Shown piece by piece: positions 44,781 to 54,027 of a stretch of DNA of 64,000 nt. The DNA lies in NCBI GenBank assembly GCA_022843045.1, contig JALHOJ010000005.1:1-64000 (forward strand). Reading direction: 5' to 3'. How positions within the stretch are numbered: the first letter of the stretch is position 1; the number at the start of each line of letters is the position of its first letter. The stretch comes from Phycisphaerales bacterium (lineage in GTDB: Bacteria; Planctomycetota; Phycisphaerae; Phycisphaerales; UBA1924). The position numbers were made by a program, and so were the translations under genes. The notes below the pieces were generated by a model. It had not been told where the DNA came from. It was given only the letters and a program-made list of their open reading frames with translations, and ran no database searches.

Positions 44781-44819
44781 CACGCACCGTGGCGACCAGT
44801 CCGGTGCGTGTGTTTTTTT
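44781..44819 (+). terminator. Intrinsic terminator of the porin gene
   Basis: CACGCACC (44781-44788) pairs with GGTGCGTG (44803-44810) around 14 nt, followed by TGTTTTTTT. It lies 31 bp past the stop. Confidence 0.85.
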
Positions 44820-44850
44820 GGGGTCTCCGCCCGCATCGATACGATTCGGC

Positions 44851-45402
44851 GTGACGCCCTTCGACCAGCCCGACACGCCCGTTCTCTGCGCTGTGGCGCT
44901 GGGAGCAAACCTCCCCTCGCGCGCGGGCTCGCCCGAGCAGACGGTCCGGGGTGCGCTTGAGCGACTGGCCGTCCTGCCGCTCACGCAACTGGTCGCCACT
45001 TCCGCACTGCGCACCACCACCCCCCAAGGCCCCGGCACGCAAGGCCAGCCGCCCTACGTCAATGCCTGTGCGGCTCTGCGTTCGCTGCTGACGCCCCGCG
45101 GGCTGCTCGCGATGCTGCTGGACATCGAGCGGGAGTTCGGGCGCATCCGCTCATCGGACCAACGCAACGCTCCGCGCACCCTTGATCTCGATCTGCTGGT
45201 GTTCGGGGATAGGGTCATCGACGACCGCGGGTCCGAACCCGCCCTTATCTTGCCTCATCCGCGCCTCGCCGAACGGCGGTTCGTGCTCGAGCCACTTGCG
45301 GAGATTCTGCCCGACCTCGTCGTACCACCTGCGGGGGTCAACGAGACGGGCATGAGCGTGCGAACGCTTCTGGAGCGCCTGCCGCCCGTTTCCGCACCAT
45401 AA
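44851..45402 (+). CDS. folK: 2-amino-4-hydroxy-6-hydroxymethyldihydropteridine pyrophosphokinase
   Basis: 183 residues from GTG 44851. It transfers pyrophosphate from ATP to 6-hydroxymethyl-7,8-dihydropterin in folate synthesis. Signatures are VALGANLPS, TSALRTTTPQGPGTQGQPPYVNA (the substrate loop is longer than in E. coli) and DIEREFGRIRSSD...APRTLDLDLLVFGDRVIDD, with HPRLAERRFVLEPLAEILP near the end. Length is normal. The next gene starts 8 bp later, so they may be cotranscribed. No folB or folP is adjacent. Confidence 0.94.
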   Translation: MTPFDQPDTPVLCAVALGANLPSRAGSPEQTVRGALERLAVLPLTQLVATSALRTTTPQGPGTQGQPPYVNACAALRSLLTPRGLLAMLLDIEREFGRIRSSDQRNAPRTLDLDLLVFGDRVIDDRGSEPALILPHPRLAERRFVLEPLAEILPDLVVPPAGVNETGMSVRTLLERLPPVSAP

Positions 45403-45410
45403 ACTCCAGC

Positions 45411-46823
45411 ATGGAACGAGGAGGATTGATCGGCTGGGGATGTGTCGCCCGCGTGTGCGTCATGGGTTGTGCGCTGGCGTCGTTCGCGCACGATGGTTTC
45501 GCGCAGTCCCGCGCTGCCATGGGGCTCGCGCGGCATCTGAACACGCACGCGGAAGCCGCCTCCGCCGGGCCGGTCCAGCCCGCGGCCACTCCCGCGGAGT
45601 GGATCGATCGCATGACTGCGGCGTATCGCTCCGGACCGATCGTCGAGCACATCGAGTTCGAAGGTGTCATCCCCGCGGGGCAGCGTGCCGACGCGTGGCT
45701 GCGCGTGGACGCCGGAAGCGACGATGACGCCTCGCCTCGCGTGGCCCGCCTGCGGCTGGACGCGAGCCGCGCGATCATCTGGGCCCAGGGCGATCGCGTG
45801 GTGTTTGCCCACGCCGACAACCCCGTCGCATTCGCGGAGAGGGTTGTTGCGGGCGGTTTCGGTGGCGGCCTGATTCGCGAAGTGCCCCAGTCGCCCTTGC
45901 CTCAACTTGGCCTTGCGCTGACCGACACATCCGGCGCGCCGCGCTGGGACCCCCGCCGCGTGCGTTGGAACAGCGCGAGCACGCAGAACGACTTTGTCAC
46001 GCTGGAGGGCATGCTCGATCAGCAGCGCGTGGCGCTCAACCTCGACGCGGCAACCGCGCGACTGGTGTCGTTTGAACTGACAGTCGCACAGGACCAGACG
46101 CTCAAGGCGACTGTGACGCGGCTTGCCGCGGAGGATCCTCAGACGTGGCCTATTGCGCTGACGGGCCGTACCAAGGTCGCCAGCCCCGCCGAGCTCCGCG
46201 CCCTGCCCCGTCCCATTGAGCCCGGGCAAGCCGCGCCGCCGCTGGGGCTCATGACTCGCGACTTGTCGGGCTGGAGTCTGGTCGAGAATCTCGCGCAGGC
46301 GGCGAAGGCTGGTCGTGGCCAGTCTGGAGCGATCGGCGCGCTGGTGCTGGTCGGCGGGTCGAGCGATCCCGCCCAGGTCGGCCTTTCCCTGCGCGCGGCC
46401 CGCGGCGCGGCGCGGCTCGCACGCGAGCTAGACGCCCAGCTCGCGCAGGGTCTGCCCCAGACGCCCAAGCTGCTGGTGCGCATGGTGGGCGTGCTCGAGC
46501 TTGCCGAGGTGTCGCGCGAACGCATCGCCGCTCTCGAGGCCCAGTGGCGAGCCGCCAACCCCATCAAGGGAGAAGCGGGCAAAGACGCCATGCCCGAATT
46601 GCTCTGGACCAGCGGCGGGATCGAAACCCTGCGGCAACTCGCGCCCGCGCAGTCCGTCGCGCTGGTGCTTATCGACGATCGCCAGGTGCTGCGAGGCGTG
46701 TTGACGCTGGAAGGCAGGCTGCTCGATGAGGCTGCGATTGCGGAGGAGTTGCGAACGATGCTTCGCGAGCCGGTGGCGACGCCTGGAGAAAAGCCGGCGC
46801 TGAACAAGGCGGGTGAGAAGTAG
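45411..46823 (+). CDS. Exported protein of unknown function
   Basis: The 470-residue protein has a signal peptide (about residues 10-32). The middle resembles LolA/DUF2092-like outer-membrane lipid-associated domains (EHIEFEGVIPAGQRADAWLRVD, LDQQRVALNLDAATARLVSFEL). From about 255, GQAAPPLGLMTRDLSGWSL and SGAIGALVLVGGSSDPAQ read like the start of a thioredoxin-like fold without the CxxC pair. The identification is low confidence. It follows folK by 8 bp and converges on rsmE. A hairpin at 46863 could end both. Confidence 0.65.
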   Translation: MERGGLIGWGCVARVCVMGCALASFAHDGFAQSRAAMGLARHLNTHAEAASAGPVQPAATPAEWIDRMTAAYRSGPIVEHIEFEGVIPAGQRADAWLRVDAGSDDDASPRVARLRLDASRAIIWAQGDRVVFAHADNPVAFAERVVAGGFGGGLIREVPQSPLPQLGLALTDTSGAPRWDPRRVRWNSASTQNDFVTLEGMLDQQRVALNLDAATARLVSFELTVAQDQTLKATVTRLAAEDPQTWPIALTGRTKVASPAELRALPRPIEPGQAAPPLGLMTRDLSGWSLVENLAQAAKAGRGQSGAIGALVLVGGSSDPAQVGLSLRAARGAARLARELDAQLAQGLPQTPKLLVRMVGVLELAEVSRERIAALEAQWRAANPIKGEAGKDAMPELLWTSGGIETLRQLAPAQSVALVLIDDRQVLRGVLTLEGRLLDEAAIAEELRTMLREPVATPGEKPALNKAGEK

Positions 46824-46862
46824 GGCTGGTCACTCGCGACTCTGCTGCTGCTGTGCGTTGAC

Positions 46863-46890
46863 CCGGGTCTTCGCAAGGCCTCAGACCCGG
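46863..46890. terminator. Hairpin between convergent genes
   Basis: CCGGGTCT (46863-46870) pairs with AGACCCGG (46883-46890) around a 12-nt loop, followed by CGTTTG. It sits in the 94-bp gap between the secreted-protein gene and rsmE. A weak bidirectional terminator is possible. Confidence 0.5.
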
Positions 46891-46917
46891 CGTTTGATTG
46901 TGGGCGTCATCCGCGCT

Positions 46918-47652
46918 TCATGACGAAGTTCGCATCATTGCACACGCACCCGCGATGACCGCTGCGGTTTCGATCCGCATCGCATGGGGACCGAACTTCG
47001 TGACGACGGCGCCTGCGCTTCGCGCCCGCGCGAGCTCTTCGTCGGTGAAGCCACCCTCCGGCCCCACCAGCACGCGCACCACGCTCACGCCCACGATCGC
47101 AGGCGCACACGCATCCCACGCTTCGCCCGATTGGTCCGCGATGGTCACTCGCGTGCCGGGCACCGCTCGCAGCGCATCGTCCAGCTCGATCATCGTTCCG
47201 ACTTCCATCAACCACGCCCGCCCGCACTGCTTGAGCGATTCCTCGCAGACGCGCTCGAGCCGCTCCAGCTTGCCCGAGCGCGGCTCCACGACTGTCCGCG
47301 CCGTGCGAAGCGGGAACCACGCCGCCACGCCCGTCTGCGACAGTCCATCAATCATCGCAGAAAGATGATCGCCCTTGGGCGGACTCGTACACATCTCCAC
47401 TCGCGGCACCGGCGGCGGAGCGACCGTCACGTCGGTGACTTCAACCACCATCTGCCAATCGCCCCGTCCTGACTTATTGATCGCACCGACGCGCCCCTCC
47501 GCCAGCAACCCTCGCCCATTGCGAAGGCCGATCCGATCGCCCGTTTCGCACCGCTTCACCCGCACAGCATGGTGGGCCTCTGGTCCGAGAATGGGCACCT
47601 TTTCGCCCGCTTGTGCGGTCTGGAGATCGGGTAGATAGACGACGTGGGCCAT
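46918..47652 (-). CDS. rsmE: 16S rRNA (uracil-1498-N3)-methyltransferase
   Basis: The 244-residue SPOUT-class enzyme methylates U1498 of 16S rRNA using SAM. N-terminal PUA-like domain (HHAVRVKRCETGDRIGLRNGRG); C-terminal trefoil-knot domain with KGDHLSAMIDGLSQTGVA, VGPEGGFTDEELARA and the final GPHAMRIETAAVIAGACAMM. Length and motifs are normal. It is divergent from the acidic membrane protein, 101 bp away. Confidence 0.95.
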   Translation of the reverse strand: MAHVVYLPDLQTAQAGEKVPILGPEAHHAVRVKRCETGDRIGLRNGRGLLAEGRVGAINKSGRGDWQMVVEVTDVTVAPPPVPRVEMCTSPPKGDHLSAMIDGLSQTGVAAWFPLRTARTVVEPRSGKLERLERVCEESLKQCGRAWLMEVGTMIELDDALRAVPGTRVTIADQSGEAWDACAPAIVGVSVVRVLVGPEGGFTDEELARARSAGAVVTKFGPHAMRIETAAVIAGACAMMRTSS

Positions 47653-47753
47653 CGGTTCGGTGTCCGTTGCAGCAGGCCCCGCCTGCGTCCGATGAACGCG
47701 GCGTGAGCGCGGACGCTCGCGCTCGCTTCGCCGCGCTCATTGTATCGACCCAC

Positions 47754-49325
47754 ATGGCTGCCCAGACTTCCGACACGCCGACCAAGCCCGACAAGAGTGC
47801 GCCCGCCGGCGCGCCGGGTGGTGCCGCGCCGAGCACCGATCCGGTGGACGCGGCGGCCTCGCTGGATCAGCAGGTCAGCAATCTGCTCGCGGAAATCGAG
47901 TCCACGCAGCAGAAGGTCGAGCAGGCGATGCAGGACCCGCCCGTTGAGGCGCAGGTCGACCTTGCGGCGCTCGAGGCCGCGGTGCTGCAGGCCAGCGCGC
48001 CCGCCGAGCCCGACCTTGAACTCACGGACGATCTCGTCACGTCATCGGAAGAGCCTGGATCTTCTGCTGAGGCGGGGCTCGAGGACATCGTGAGCGATCT
48101 GGTCGCCGACTCGCCCGTGCGAGCGACAGAGCAGGAGTCGACGACGCAGGATGAACCGACGACAGAACCTGCGGACGAAGCTCCGCCCGCGCTCGATGAC
48201 GAGCATGCCGCCAGCGACCTGATCGGCGAGGCCGAGGGTCAACTGGCCGACGAGGGGGCCGACGAAGAGGCCGATGAAGAGGCCGACGACGCTGTCGACG
48301 AACTCGCAGATGTCGAGAGCGGGCCTCAGGACGAAGTGGAGACCCATCTTGAGGCGGACGAGAACTACGTCGAAGAGTCTGCGGGAGCGGTCGACGAAAA
48401 TGGTGATGAGCAATTCCTGGACGAAGCCGCGCAGCAAGAGGCCGAGGTAGAAGAAGCTCTCGCCAACGACCTCAATGATCTCCTCGACGATCTCCCGCCC
48501 AATCCCGCCGGCGACGCGTCCGTCGCGGGCGAGCAGGCCGCGGAGTTCTTCCAAGCCGAGCCCGCGACACAGGCCGACGCGGCGCACGCCCAGCAACCTG
48601 CCCCGGCTGCGTCGCAACGTCCTCCCGCCGTCGCTGTGCCGCCCGCCGGGGCCGACGGTGCGTTGGCCGATCTCGATCGCGCAATCGCTCAGACGGCGAC
48701 GGAACTGATCAAGGCAGAAGCGCCGGTCGTCCCGGTGGTTGCGGCCACGGCTGCGCCAACGCCAGCGCCCGCCGCACCAGCACCCGCGCCTGCGTCCGCC
48801 GCCGCTCCCCTTGTCACGCCCGCCCCGGCGAAGGCCAAGGCCGCCGGCTCCTGGCTTTGGTCGCGTCTTGAGCCCAAACTCCACGACAGCGTTGCGCTGC
48901 TCAACAAGCCGCTGGAGAAGAGGCCGGCCGCGACGCGTCACGCGCTTGGCTTGGTGGGCGTCTACACGCTCATCACCGCCGCGGCGTGCTGGGGCTGGGC
49001 GATGTTCCTCCGCCCCGACACCGCCGCGAGCGCTGCCATTGAGCCCTTCGACTTCCAGAAGTCCGGCCTGCCCGCGCCCGAGCACCAGGAAGCACACGAC
49101 GATCACGCCGGGGCGTCTCATGAACCAAAGGACGCTGGCGGGCACGGCGGCAGCAGTGGGGGCGGCGGACACGGCGAGGCCAGCAAGGATGGCAAGAAAA
49201 AGCCGCTGCTCGACGCAGGCGACGGCAAGTCCGTGATCAACAAGACCATGGACGAACGAGCCAAGAAGGCCAGGGAATCCGCGAAGGCCGGCAAGGGCGA
49301 AGCGAAGAAGAGCGGCGGGCACTGA
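47754..49325 (+). CDS. Acidic, disordered single-pass membrane protein
   Basis: 523 residues from ATG 47754. The first 320 residues are extremely acidic and low-complexity (for example DEEADEEADDAVDEL). A Pro/Ala-rich stretch (about 325-362) precedes a basic juxtamembrane part and one transmembrane helix (about 402-422, VGVYTLITAAACWGWAMFL). The C-terminal 100 residues are His/Gly/Lys-rich (HDDHAGASHEP, GGHGGSSGGGGHG), a possible metal-binding tail, probably outside. I recognise no family, and no function is proposed. Confidence 0.7.
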   Translation: MAAQTSDTPTKPDKSAPAGAPGGAAPSTDPVDAAASLDQQVSNLLAEIESTQQKVEQAMQDPPVEAQVDLAALEAAVLQASAPAEPDLELTDDLVTSSEEPGSSAEAGLEDIVSDLVADSPVRATEQESTTQDEPTTEPADEAPPALDDEHAASDLIGEAEGQLADEGADEEADEEADDAVDELADVESGPQDEVETHLEADENYVEESAGAVDENGDEQFLDEAAQQEAEVEEALANDLNDLLDDLPPNPAGDASVAGEQAAEFFQAEPATQADAAHAQQPAPAASQRPPAVAVPPAGADGALADLDRAIAQTATELIKAEAPVVPVVAATAAPTPAPAAPAPAPASAAAPLVTPAPAKAKAAGSWLWSRLEPKLHDSVALLNKPLEKRPAATRHALGLVGVYTLITAAACWGWAMFLRPDTAASAAIEPFDFQKSGLPAPEHQEAHDDHAGASHEPKDAGGHGGSSGGGGHGEASKDGKKKPLLDAGDGKSVINKTMDERAKKARESAKAGKGEAKKSGGH

Positions 49326-49326
49326 G

Positions 49327-49406
49327 CGACACGATGATGGGATGACGAGACGGCGCGACGATGTGATTCACATCATCTCTTCATCGCATCACCTCTTCAT
49401 CGCGGC
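49327..49406. repeat. Compact inverted repeat between convergent genes
   Basis: Arms 49327-49366 and 49368-49406, of GATGA/GACGA-type units, meet at a GATGTGATTCACATC centre. It fills most of the gap between the acidic membrane protein and the lysS stop, so it may act as a bidirectional terminator. Confidence 0.65.
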
Positions 49407-49419
49407 GACACTGTTGCTC

Positions 49420-50991
49420 TCACGCCTCCGGCCGCATCAAGGGGAACAGCACCACATCTCGAATCGTGCGCTGGTTCGTGAGGATCATCGTGAGGCGATC
49501 AATCCCCATGCCCATCCCGCCCGCGGGAGGCATGCCCACCTTGAGGGCGCGCAGGAAGTCGTGATCCATCGTGCGGAAGGTGTTCTCTTCGGCGTTCTTG
49601 TCGGCGTCGATGCCCTTGAGCTGCTCGCGGAACTTTGCCTCCTGCACATCAGGATCGTTGAGCTCGGTGTAATGCGGCGCGATCTCCATGCCGGCGATGA
49701 ACAGATCGGCGCGATCCGCGATCTTCGGGTTTTCGCGGTTGGGACGCGTGAGCGGGCTGATCGCGGCGGGGTAGTGCGTGATGAACGTCGGCACGCTGGG
49801 GTCCAGCTGGGCCTCGCCACCCTTCTGCTTGTCTTCGAAGAGCTCGTTGATCACCAGCACATCGTCCATGCCTTCCACTGCCTTGCGCCACTCTGCCCCG
49901 CCGTGCGGCTTCTCGGCGATGAGCACTTCGCGGGCCTGCGCAACGTTGGACATCGGGAAGCCATACGCCTGCTGGAAGAGATCGGCATAGGAGCGGCGCG
50001 CGAAGGGCTTGGTGTAGTTGATCGACCAATCGCCGAAGGGAAGGCTCACGTCGCCCGTCTTGCCCTGCGACGCGAACACCATCTCCGCCGCCGCTCGGAT
50101 CGCGCTCTCCGTCAGTTCCATCACCGTTTCCATGTCGCCGAAGGCGTGATACGCCTCCATCATGGTGAATTCGGGGTTGTGCTGCTTGTCGAGGCCCTCG
50201 TTGCGGAAGTTGCGGTTGATCTCAAAGACCTTGGGAAACCCGCCCACGAGCAGGCGCTTGAGGTAGAGCTCGGGCGCGATTCGCATGAACAGGTTGATGT
50301 CCAGAGCGTTCATCTTCGTGACAAACGGCCGGGCCGCCGCGCCGCCCGCGAGCGACTGGAGCATGGGCGTCTCGACCTCGAGATAGCCACGATCTTCCAT
50401 GAACTTGCGGATCGTCGACACGATCTTGCTGCGCATGGCGAGGACGTGCAGCGTCTCGGGATTGACCCACAGGTCCAGATATCGCTGGCGGTACCGCACT
50501 TCGACGTCTTCGAGCCCCTCGTGCTTGGCAGGCGGCACGACCAGGCACTTCGCGCCCGGGTGCACCGCGTCGGCCCACACCGTGATCTCGCCCGTGCGGG
50601 TCTTCATGAGACGGCCCGACGCCACCAGCACGTCGCCCAGATCGGTGGCCTTGGCGAGCGAGAATGATCGTTCGTTCACGTCCTTCTGCGACACCGCGAC
50701 CTGCACGTCGCCCGAGTGGTCGCGAATGCTCAGCCAGATCAGCTTGCCATTGTCGCGCAGCAGCATGATCCGCCCCGCGATCGTCACACGCGGCCGGCCA
50801 TCGACGAATCCCGGCTCCTTCGCTCGTGCGGCGTGGTCCTTGTCCGCCGCTTCGTCATACGCCGACCGCGCCCGCTCGACCGCCACGATCTCGTCTGTGG
50901 AGGCATCGCGCACGCCGTAGGGCTCTAGCCCAAGCGCCCGCACCTTCTCCCGATTCGCCCTTCGCTGCAGTTCATACTCCGACGCGGACAT
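49420..50991 (-). CDS. lysS: Lysyl-tRNA synthetase, class II
   Basis: 523 residues from ATG 50991, preceded by GGAG. The N-terminal OB-fold (VTIAGRIMLLRDNGKLIWLSIRD) is followed by the class II core. Motif 2 is FEINRNFRNEGLDKQHNPEFTMMEAY, the region of motif 1 has SKIVSTIRKFMEDRGYLEVETPML, and motif 3 is GMGMGIDRLTMILTNQRTIRDV. Length is normal and the binding residues look intact. It charges tRNA(Lys). The Rrf2 gene lies 116 bp upstream on the same strand. Confidence 0.96.
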   Translation of the reverse strand: MSASEYELQRRANREKVRALGLEPYGVRDASTDEIVAVERARSAYDEAADKDHAARAKEPGFVDGRPRVTIAGRIMLLRDNGKLIWLSIRDHSGDVQVAVSQKDVNERSFSLAKATDLGDVLVASGRLMKTRTGEITVWADAVHPGAKCLVVPPAKHEGLEDVEVRYRQRYLDLWVNPETLHVLAMRSKIVSTIRKFMEDRGYLEVETPMLQSLAGGAAARPFVTKMNALDINLFMRIAPELYLKRLLVGGFPKVFEINRNFRNEGLDKQHNPEFTMMEAYHAFGDMETVMELTESAIRAAAEMVFASQGKTGDVSLPFGDWSINYTKPFARRSYADLFQQAYGFPMSNVAQAREVLIAEKPHGGAEWRKAVEGMDDVLVINELFEDKQKGGEAQLDPSVPTFITHYPAAISPLTRPNRENPKIADRADLFIAGMEIAPHYTELNDPDVQEAKFREQLKGIDADKNAEENTFRTMDHDFLRALKVGMPPAGGMGMGIDRLTMILTNQRTIRDVVLFPLMRPEA

Positions 50992-51107
50992 GGCTTGGTC
51001 TCCAGGACTGGAAAACCCAACACTACGCACCAAAAACACAGCCGCAATCGGCGTTTCGCGCGATCGCGGCTGGAATGAGGGTCTTGATTGACGGAACAGG
51101 TGATCGC

Positions 51108-51611
51108 TCAGCGATGGTGGCCGTTGGTGCCCGCAGGAGCCGGCCGCACGCGGATCGAGCCGGAGATGGTCACGTCCTGCGTGGCGCGGGCGTCGCACAA
51201 CGGCTTGTTGACGCTGCCTGGCGTGTCGATCAGGTTCTTGAGCGTCACGCCATCAAGCAGCTTGATCATGGTCGCGGCGGCTTCGTCCATCTTGCGGTGC
51301 AGGGGGCACAGATTGGGGCCGTGGTTGGCCAAGCCGAGCGGGCAGGTGGTGATGCGCTGCAGACTGCCCACGGTGTTGACGACTTCGAGCAGATTGATGC
51401 TGTCGGCGGGACGCGCGAGCTTGTAGCCCCCGCCGACGCCGCGACGTCCCGTGATCAGATTCGCCGCCGCAAGCTGCTGCAGCACCTTCGCGAGGTAGTT
51501 GGTTGGCACCTTGGTCATCGCCGCCAGCGTGGTCGTCGGCACCAACTGCTCGGGCGCAAGAGCGAGGCAAGACATTGCACGCAGGGCATACTCGGTCGTT
51601 TGCGAGAACAC
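51108..51611 (-). CDS. Rrf2-family transcriptional regulator
   Basis: 167 residues from GTG 51611, with AAGGAG 6 nt upstream. The winged helix matches Rrf2: VFSQTTEYALRAMSCLA, VPTNYLAKVLQQLAAANLITGRRGVGGGYKLARPADSINLLEVV. In the loop that holds an Fe-S cluster in IscR/NsrR-type members are two cysteines (TTCPLGLANHGPNLCPLH, C-x10-C); a third occurs near the end. A redox- or NO-responsive cluster is possible but not shown. A perfect dyad lies 73 bp upstream of the start and may be its operator. The target genes are unknown. Confidence 0.9.
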   Translation of the reverse strand: MFSQTTEYALRAMSCLALAPEQLVPTTTLAAMTKVPTNYLAKVLQQLAAANLITGRRGVGGGYKLARPADSINLLEVVNTVGSLQRITTCPLGLANHGPNLCPLHRKMDEAAATMIKLLDGVTLKNLIDTPGSVNKPLCDARATQDVTISGSIRVRPAPAGTNGHHR

Positions 51612-51683
51612 GGCTGGCTCCTTTGCTCGCCGAGGGCGGGCCCTCGGCATCGACTCTTCCGACCATCGCCCATCCTGGCGATT

Positions 51684-51699
51684 CCAAGGTTTTCCTTGG
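51684..51699. promoter_or_regulatory. Perfect dyad, candidate Rrf2 operator
   Basis: CCAAGG (51684-51689) and CCTTGG (51694-51699) flank TTTT. It lies 73-88 bp before the regulator's start codon. On the minus strand a TAAAAT sequence just upstream of it could be a -10 box, which would place the dyad near the transcription start. Autoregulation is inferred. Confidence 0.45.
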
Positions 51700-51862
51700 G
51701 GATTTTACCATTGAATCGGCTCTTCAGGTCCGTTGAAAAGTCGAATTGATGCAATCAATCTCCCCGGGGTTCGCCCTGCTGGGAGGCCATGGGTTCCTTG
51801 GTTTGCGGATTTTCTTGTAGTCTTGCGTGCAATTGTGCGCAAGACCTTATTTTACAGCACTT

Positions 51863-53944
51863 TCACGCTGCTGCGACGTGTGGGCCTGCTTCCCCGAATC
51901 GCCGCGAGTCAACCCGCACGATCGTATCTGACGTCCGAGAATTCACTTCGAACCAGAGCAGTCGAAGTGAGTTGAGCACCACCAGAACGGTTCCGCCCTC
52001 GTGCGCGAGCACACCAATTGCCAGCGGCACAGGCCGAAGCAGCCACGAGCCGACGAGCGTGGCAATTGCCATCAGAATGATGACCGAAAGCGCGAGTGTG
52101 AGGTTTGCCCGCACCGTTTGCCGAGCCCTTCGGGCCAATCGCACCGACCAGGGGACCGTCGCCAGAGTGTCAGAGAGCAGCACGACATCGGCCGACTCCA
52201 GCGCCGCGGCGGTGCCGATGGTGCCGATGGCCATGCCGACGGTCGCGGTGGCAAGCGCGGGGGCGTCGTTGACGCCATCGCCAATGAGCGCGACGCCGCG
52301 CTTGCGAAGGGCTTGTTCCTGCTTCATCTCGTTCACGATGCGGAGCTTGTCTTCCGGCAGGAGCTCCGCGTCGAATGCGTCCAGGTTCAGGCCCCTCGCC
52401 ACGCGCTCCGCCGTCGCGCGATTGTCGCCCGTGAGCATTCGCAGGGGCCTGATATCCAACGCGTGCAACTGCTCAACGAGCGAGTCTGCGCCGGGCCGCA
52501 CGGCATCAGCCATGATGAGCACTGCGACCTGACCGCCCTCGGGCATCTGTGCGTCCTGCTTCGCGATGACCACCGCGATGTGCCCGCGCGACTGGATCCG
52601 CGAGAGCAGTTCCTTCGTGCGGTTGCGAAAGCAGACGGGGATGATCTCTTCCACGAACGCGTAGCGGCCCAGTCGCACCGTCGCGCCCTGGTGCCTGCCT
52701 TGCAAGCCTCGCGCGACGATGTTGTCGAGATTCTCAATCGGCTCGGGGACAACGCCCCGTTCCTTCGCGGCATCGCGGATCGCGCTGGCGATTGGGTGCG
52801 TGGAATCCGCCTCAAGCCCCGCGGCGACACCCAGCAGCTGATTCGCGTCCGACCAGGCGACGGGGTGAACTTCGTACAAGCGAGGCCGTCCAAAGGTCAG
52901 TGTGCCGGTCTTGTCAAAGCAGACAGCACCAACCGTGGCAAGCCGAGCCATCGCGCTGCCGCCCTTGAACAGCACGCCGCCCTTGGCCGCCCGCGCAATC
53001 GCAGCGAGCGTCGCCGTGGGCGTGGCGATGACCAGCGCACAAGGCGAGCAGACGATCAGCAGCGTGATGGCGGTCATCAGGGCGCCCGTGCCGCGGGTTT
53101 CGTCCGGGCCGAGGATCGGTCGATCCAGCACCAGCCACCAGACCAAGAACACGATCAGCGACAGCACCATCACGCCGATGGAGTACACCTGTCCGACCTT
53201 GTCGATCACCTGCTGCACTGGCTCGCGCTGCTCGCGGGCCTGAGTGACCAGGTTCATGATCTTCTGCAGGCTGCTCTCTCGTGCGGGCCGCAGCACCACC
53301 GCCTCGATCGGATTGTCGACGTTGACCGTACCAGCGTAAATCTCCTCGCCAGCCGCAACATCCCGCGGCACCGACTCCCCCGTGATCGTCGATTGATCGA
53401 TGCTCGTCGCGCCTTCACTCACGCGCGCGTCGACCGGCACGCGCTCCCCGCCGCGAATCTTGACACGCTCCCCCGTCTCCAACGTCTGCGCATCCGCCTC
53501 GACCCACACCCCGCCCCTCCACACCAGCGCCTCCTTGGGCATGAGCGCGTGCAACGCCTCCACCTCGCGCTGCGTGCGCTCCATCGCGAGGTCCTCGAGC
53601 GCGCCCGCGAGCGTGAAGAGGAACAGAAGCAGCGCACCCTCCTCTGGGTGGCCGACGGCCGCGGCTAGCAACGCGGCGATCACCATCAGCACATCGATGT
53701 CAAACTTGCCCTCGCGCAGCACGCCCCACGCCGCGTGTGAGCCAAAGAGCAGACCAATCGCCAGGCTCACCCAATGCAGCGACGCTGTCCCAGGGAGGCC
53801 CTGCCAGTTGTGCAGCGCATAGCCCAGCCCCAGCAGCACGCCCGCCACGATCGCCCCGCGAAGCCGTGTTTGCGGCGCGAACACGCTCTGCCAGAAGGAC
53901 CTGGCGTGCCCCGCCTGCTTTGATGTACTTTCGTCACTTGCCAT
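51863..53944 (-). CDS. P1B-type metal-transporting ATPase (P1B-4 features)
   Basis: The 693-residue P-type ATPase has about eight membrane helices, a TGES dephosphorylation loop (DQSTITGESVP), the SPC ion motif in the sixth-helix region (IVCSPCALVIATP), the phosphorylation site DKTGTLTFG, HP locus DSTHPIAS and hinge GDGVNDAPAL. The final helix carries HEGGT. SPC plus HEGGT is the P1B-4 pattern, linked to Co2+, Fe2+ or Zn2+ export. There is no N-terminal heavy-metal-associated domain. The divergent DUF2231-like gene starts 83 bp away and may be coregulated. Confidence 0.93.
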   Translation of the reverse strand: MASDESTSKQAGHARSFWQSVFAPQTRLRGAIVAGVLLGLGYALHNWQGLPGTASLHWVSLAIGLLFGSHAAWGVLREGKFDIDVLMVIAALLAAAVGHPEEGALLLFLFTLAGALEDLAMERTQREVEALHALMPKEALVWRGGVWVEADAQTLETGERVKIRGGERVPVDARVSEGATSIDQSTITGESVPRDVAAGEEIYAGTVNVDNPIEAVVLRPARESSLQKIMNLVTQAREQREPVQQVIDKVGQVYSIGVMVLSLIVFLVWWLVLDRPILGPDETRGTGALMTAITLLIVCSPCALVIATPTATLAAIARAAKGGVLFKGGSAMARLATVGAVCFDKTGTLTFGRPRLYEVHPVAWSDANQLLGVAAGLEADSTHPIASAIRDAAKERGVVPEPIENLDNIVARGLQGRHQGATVRLGRYAFVEEIIPVCFRNRTKELLSRIQSRGHIAVVIAKQDAQMPEGGQVAVLIMADAVRPGADSLVEQLHALDIRPLRMLTGDNRATAERVARGLNLDAFDAELLPEDKLRIVNEMKQEQALRKRGVALIGDGVNDAPALATATVGMAIGTIGTAAALESADVVLLSDTLATVPWSVRLARRARQTVRANLTLALSVIILMAIATLVGSWLLRPVPLAIGVLAHEGGTVLVVLNSLRLLWFEVNSRTSDTIVRVDSRRFGEAGPHVAAA

Positions 53945-54027
53945 CGCATCTTCACCGATGCTGGAAACACCGACACGTTTCTCCCGAATGATAGGTGGAG
54001 ACCGGGCTCGCTCAGCTGGAGATCGTC

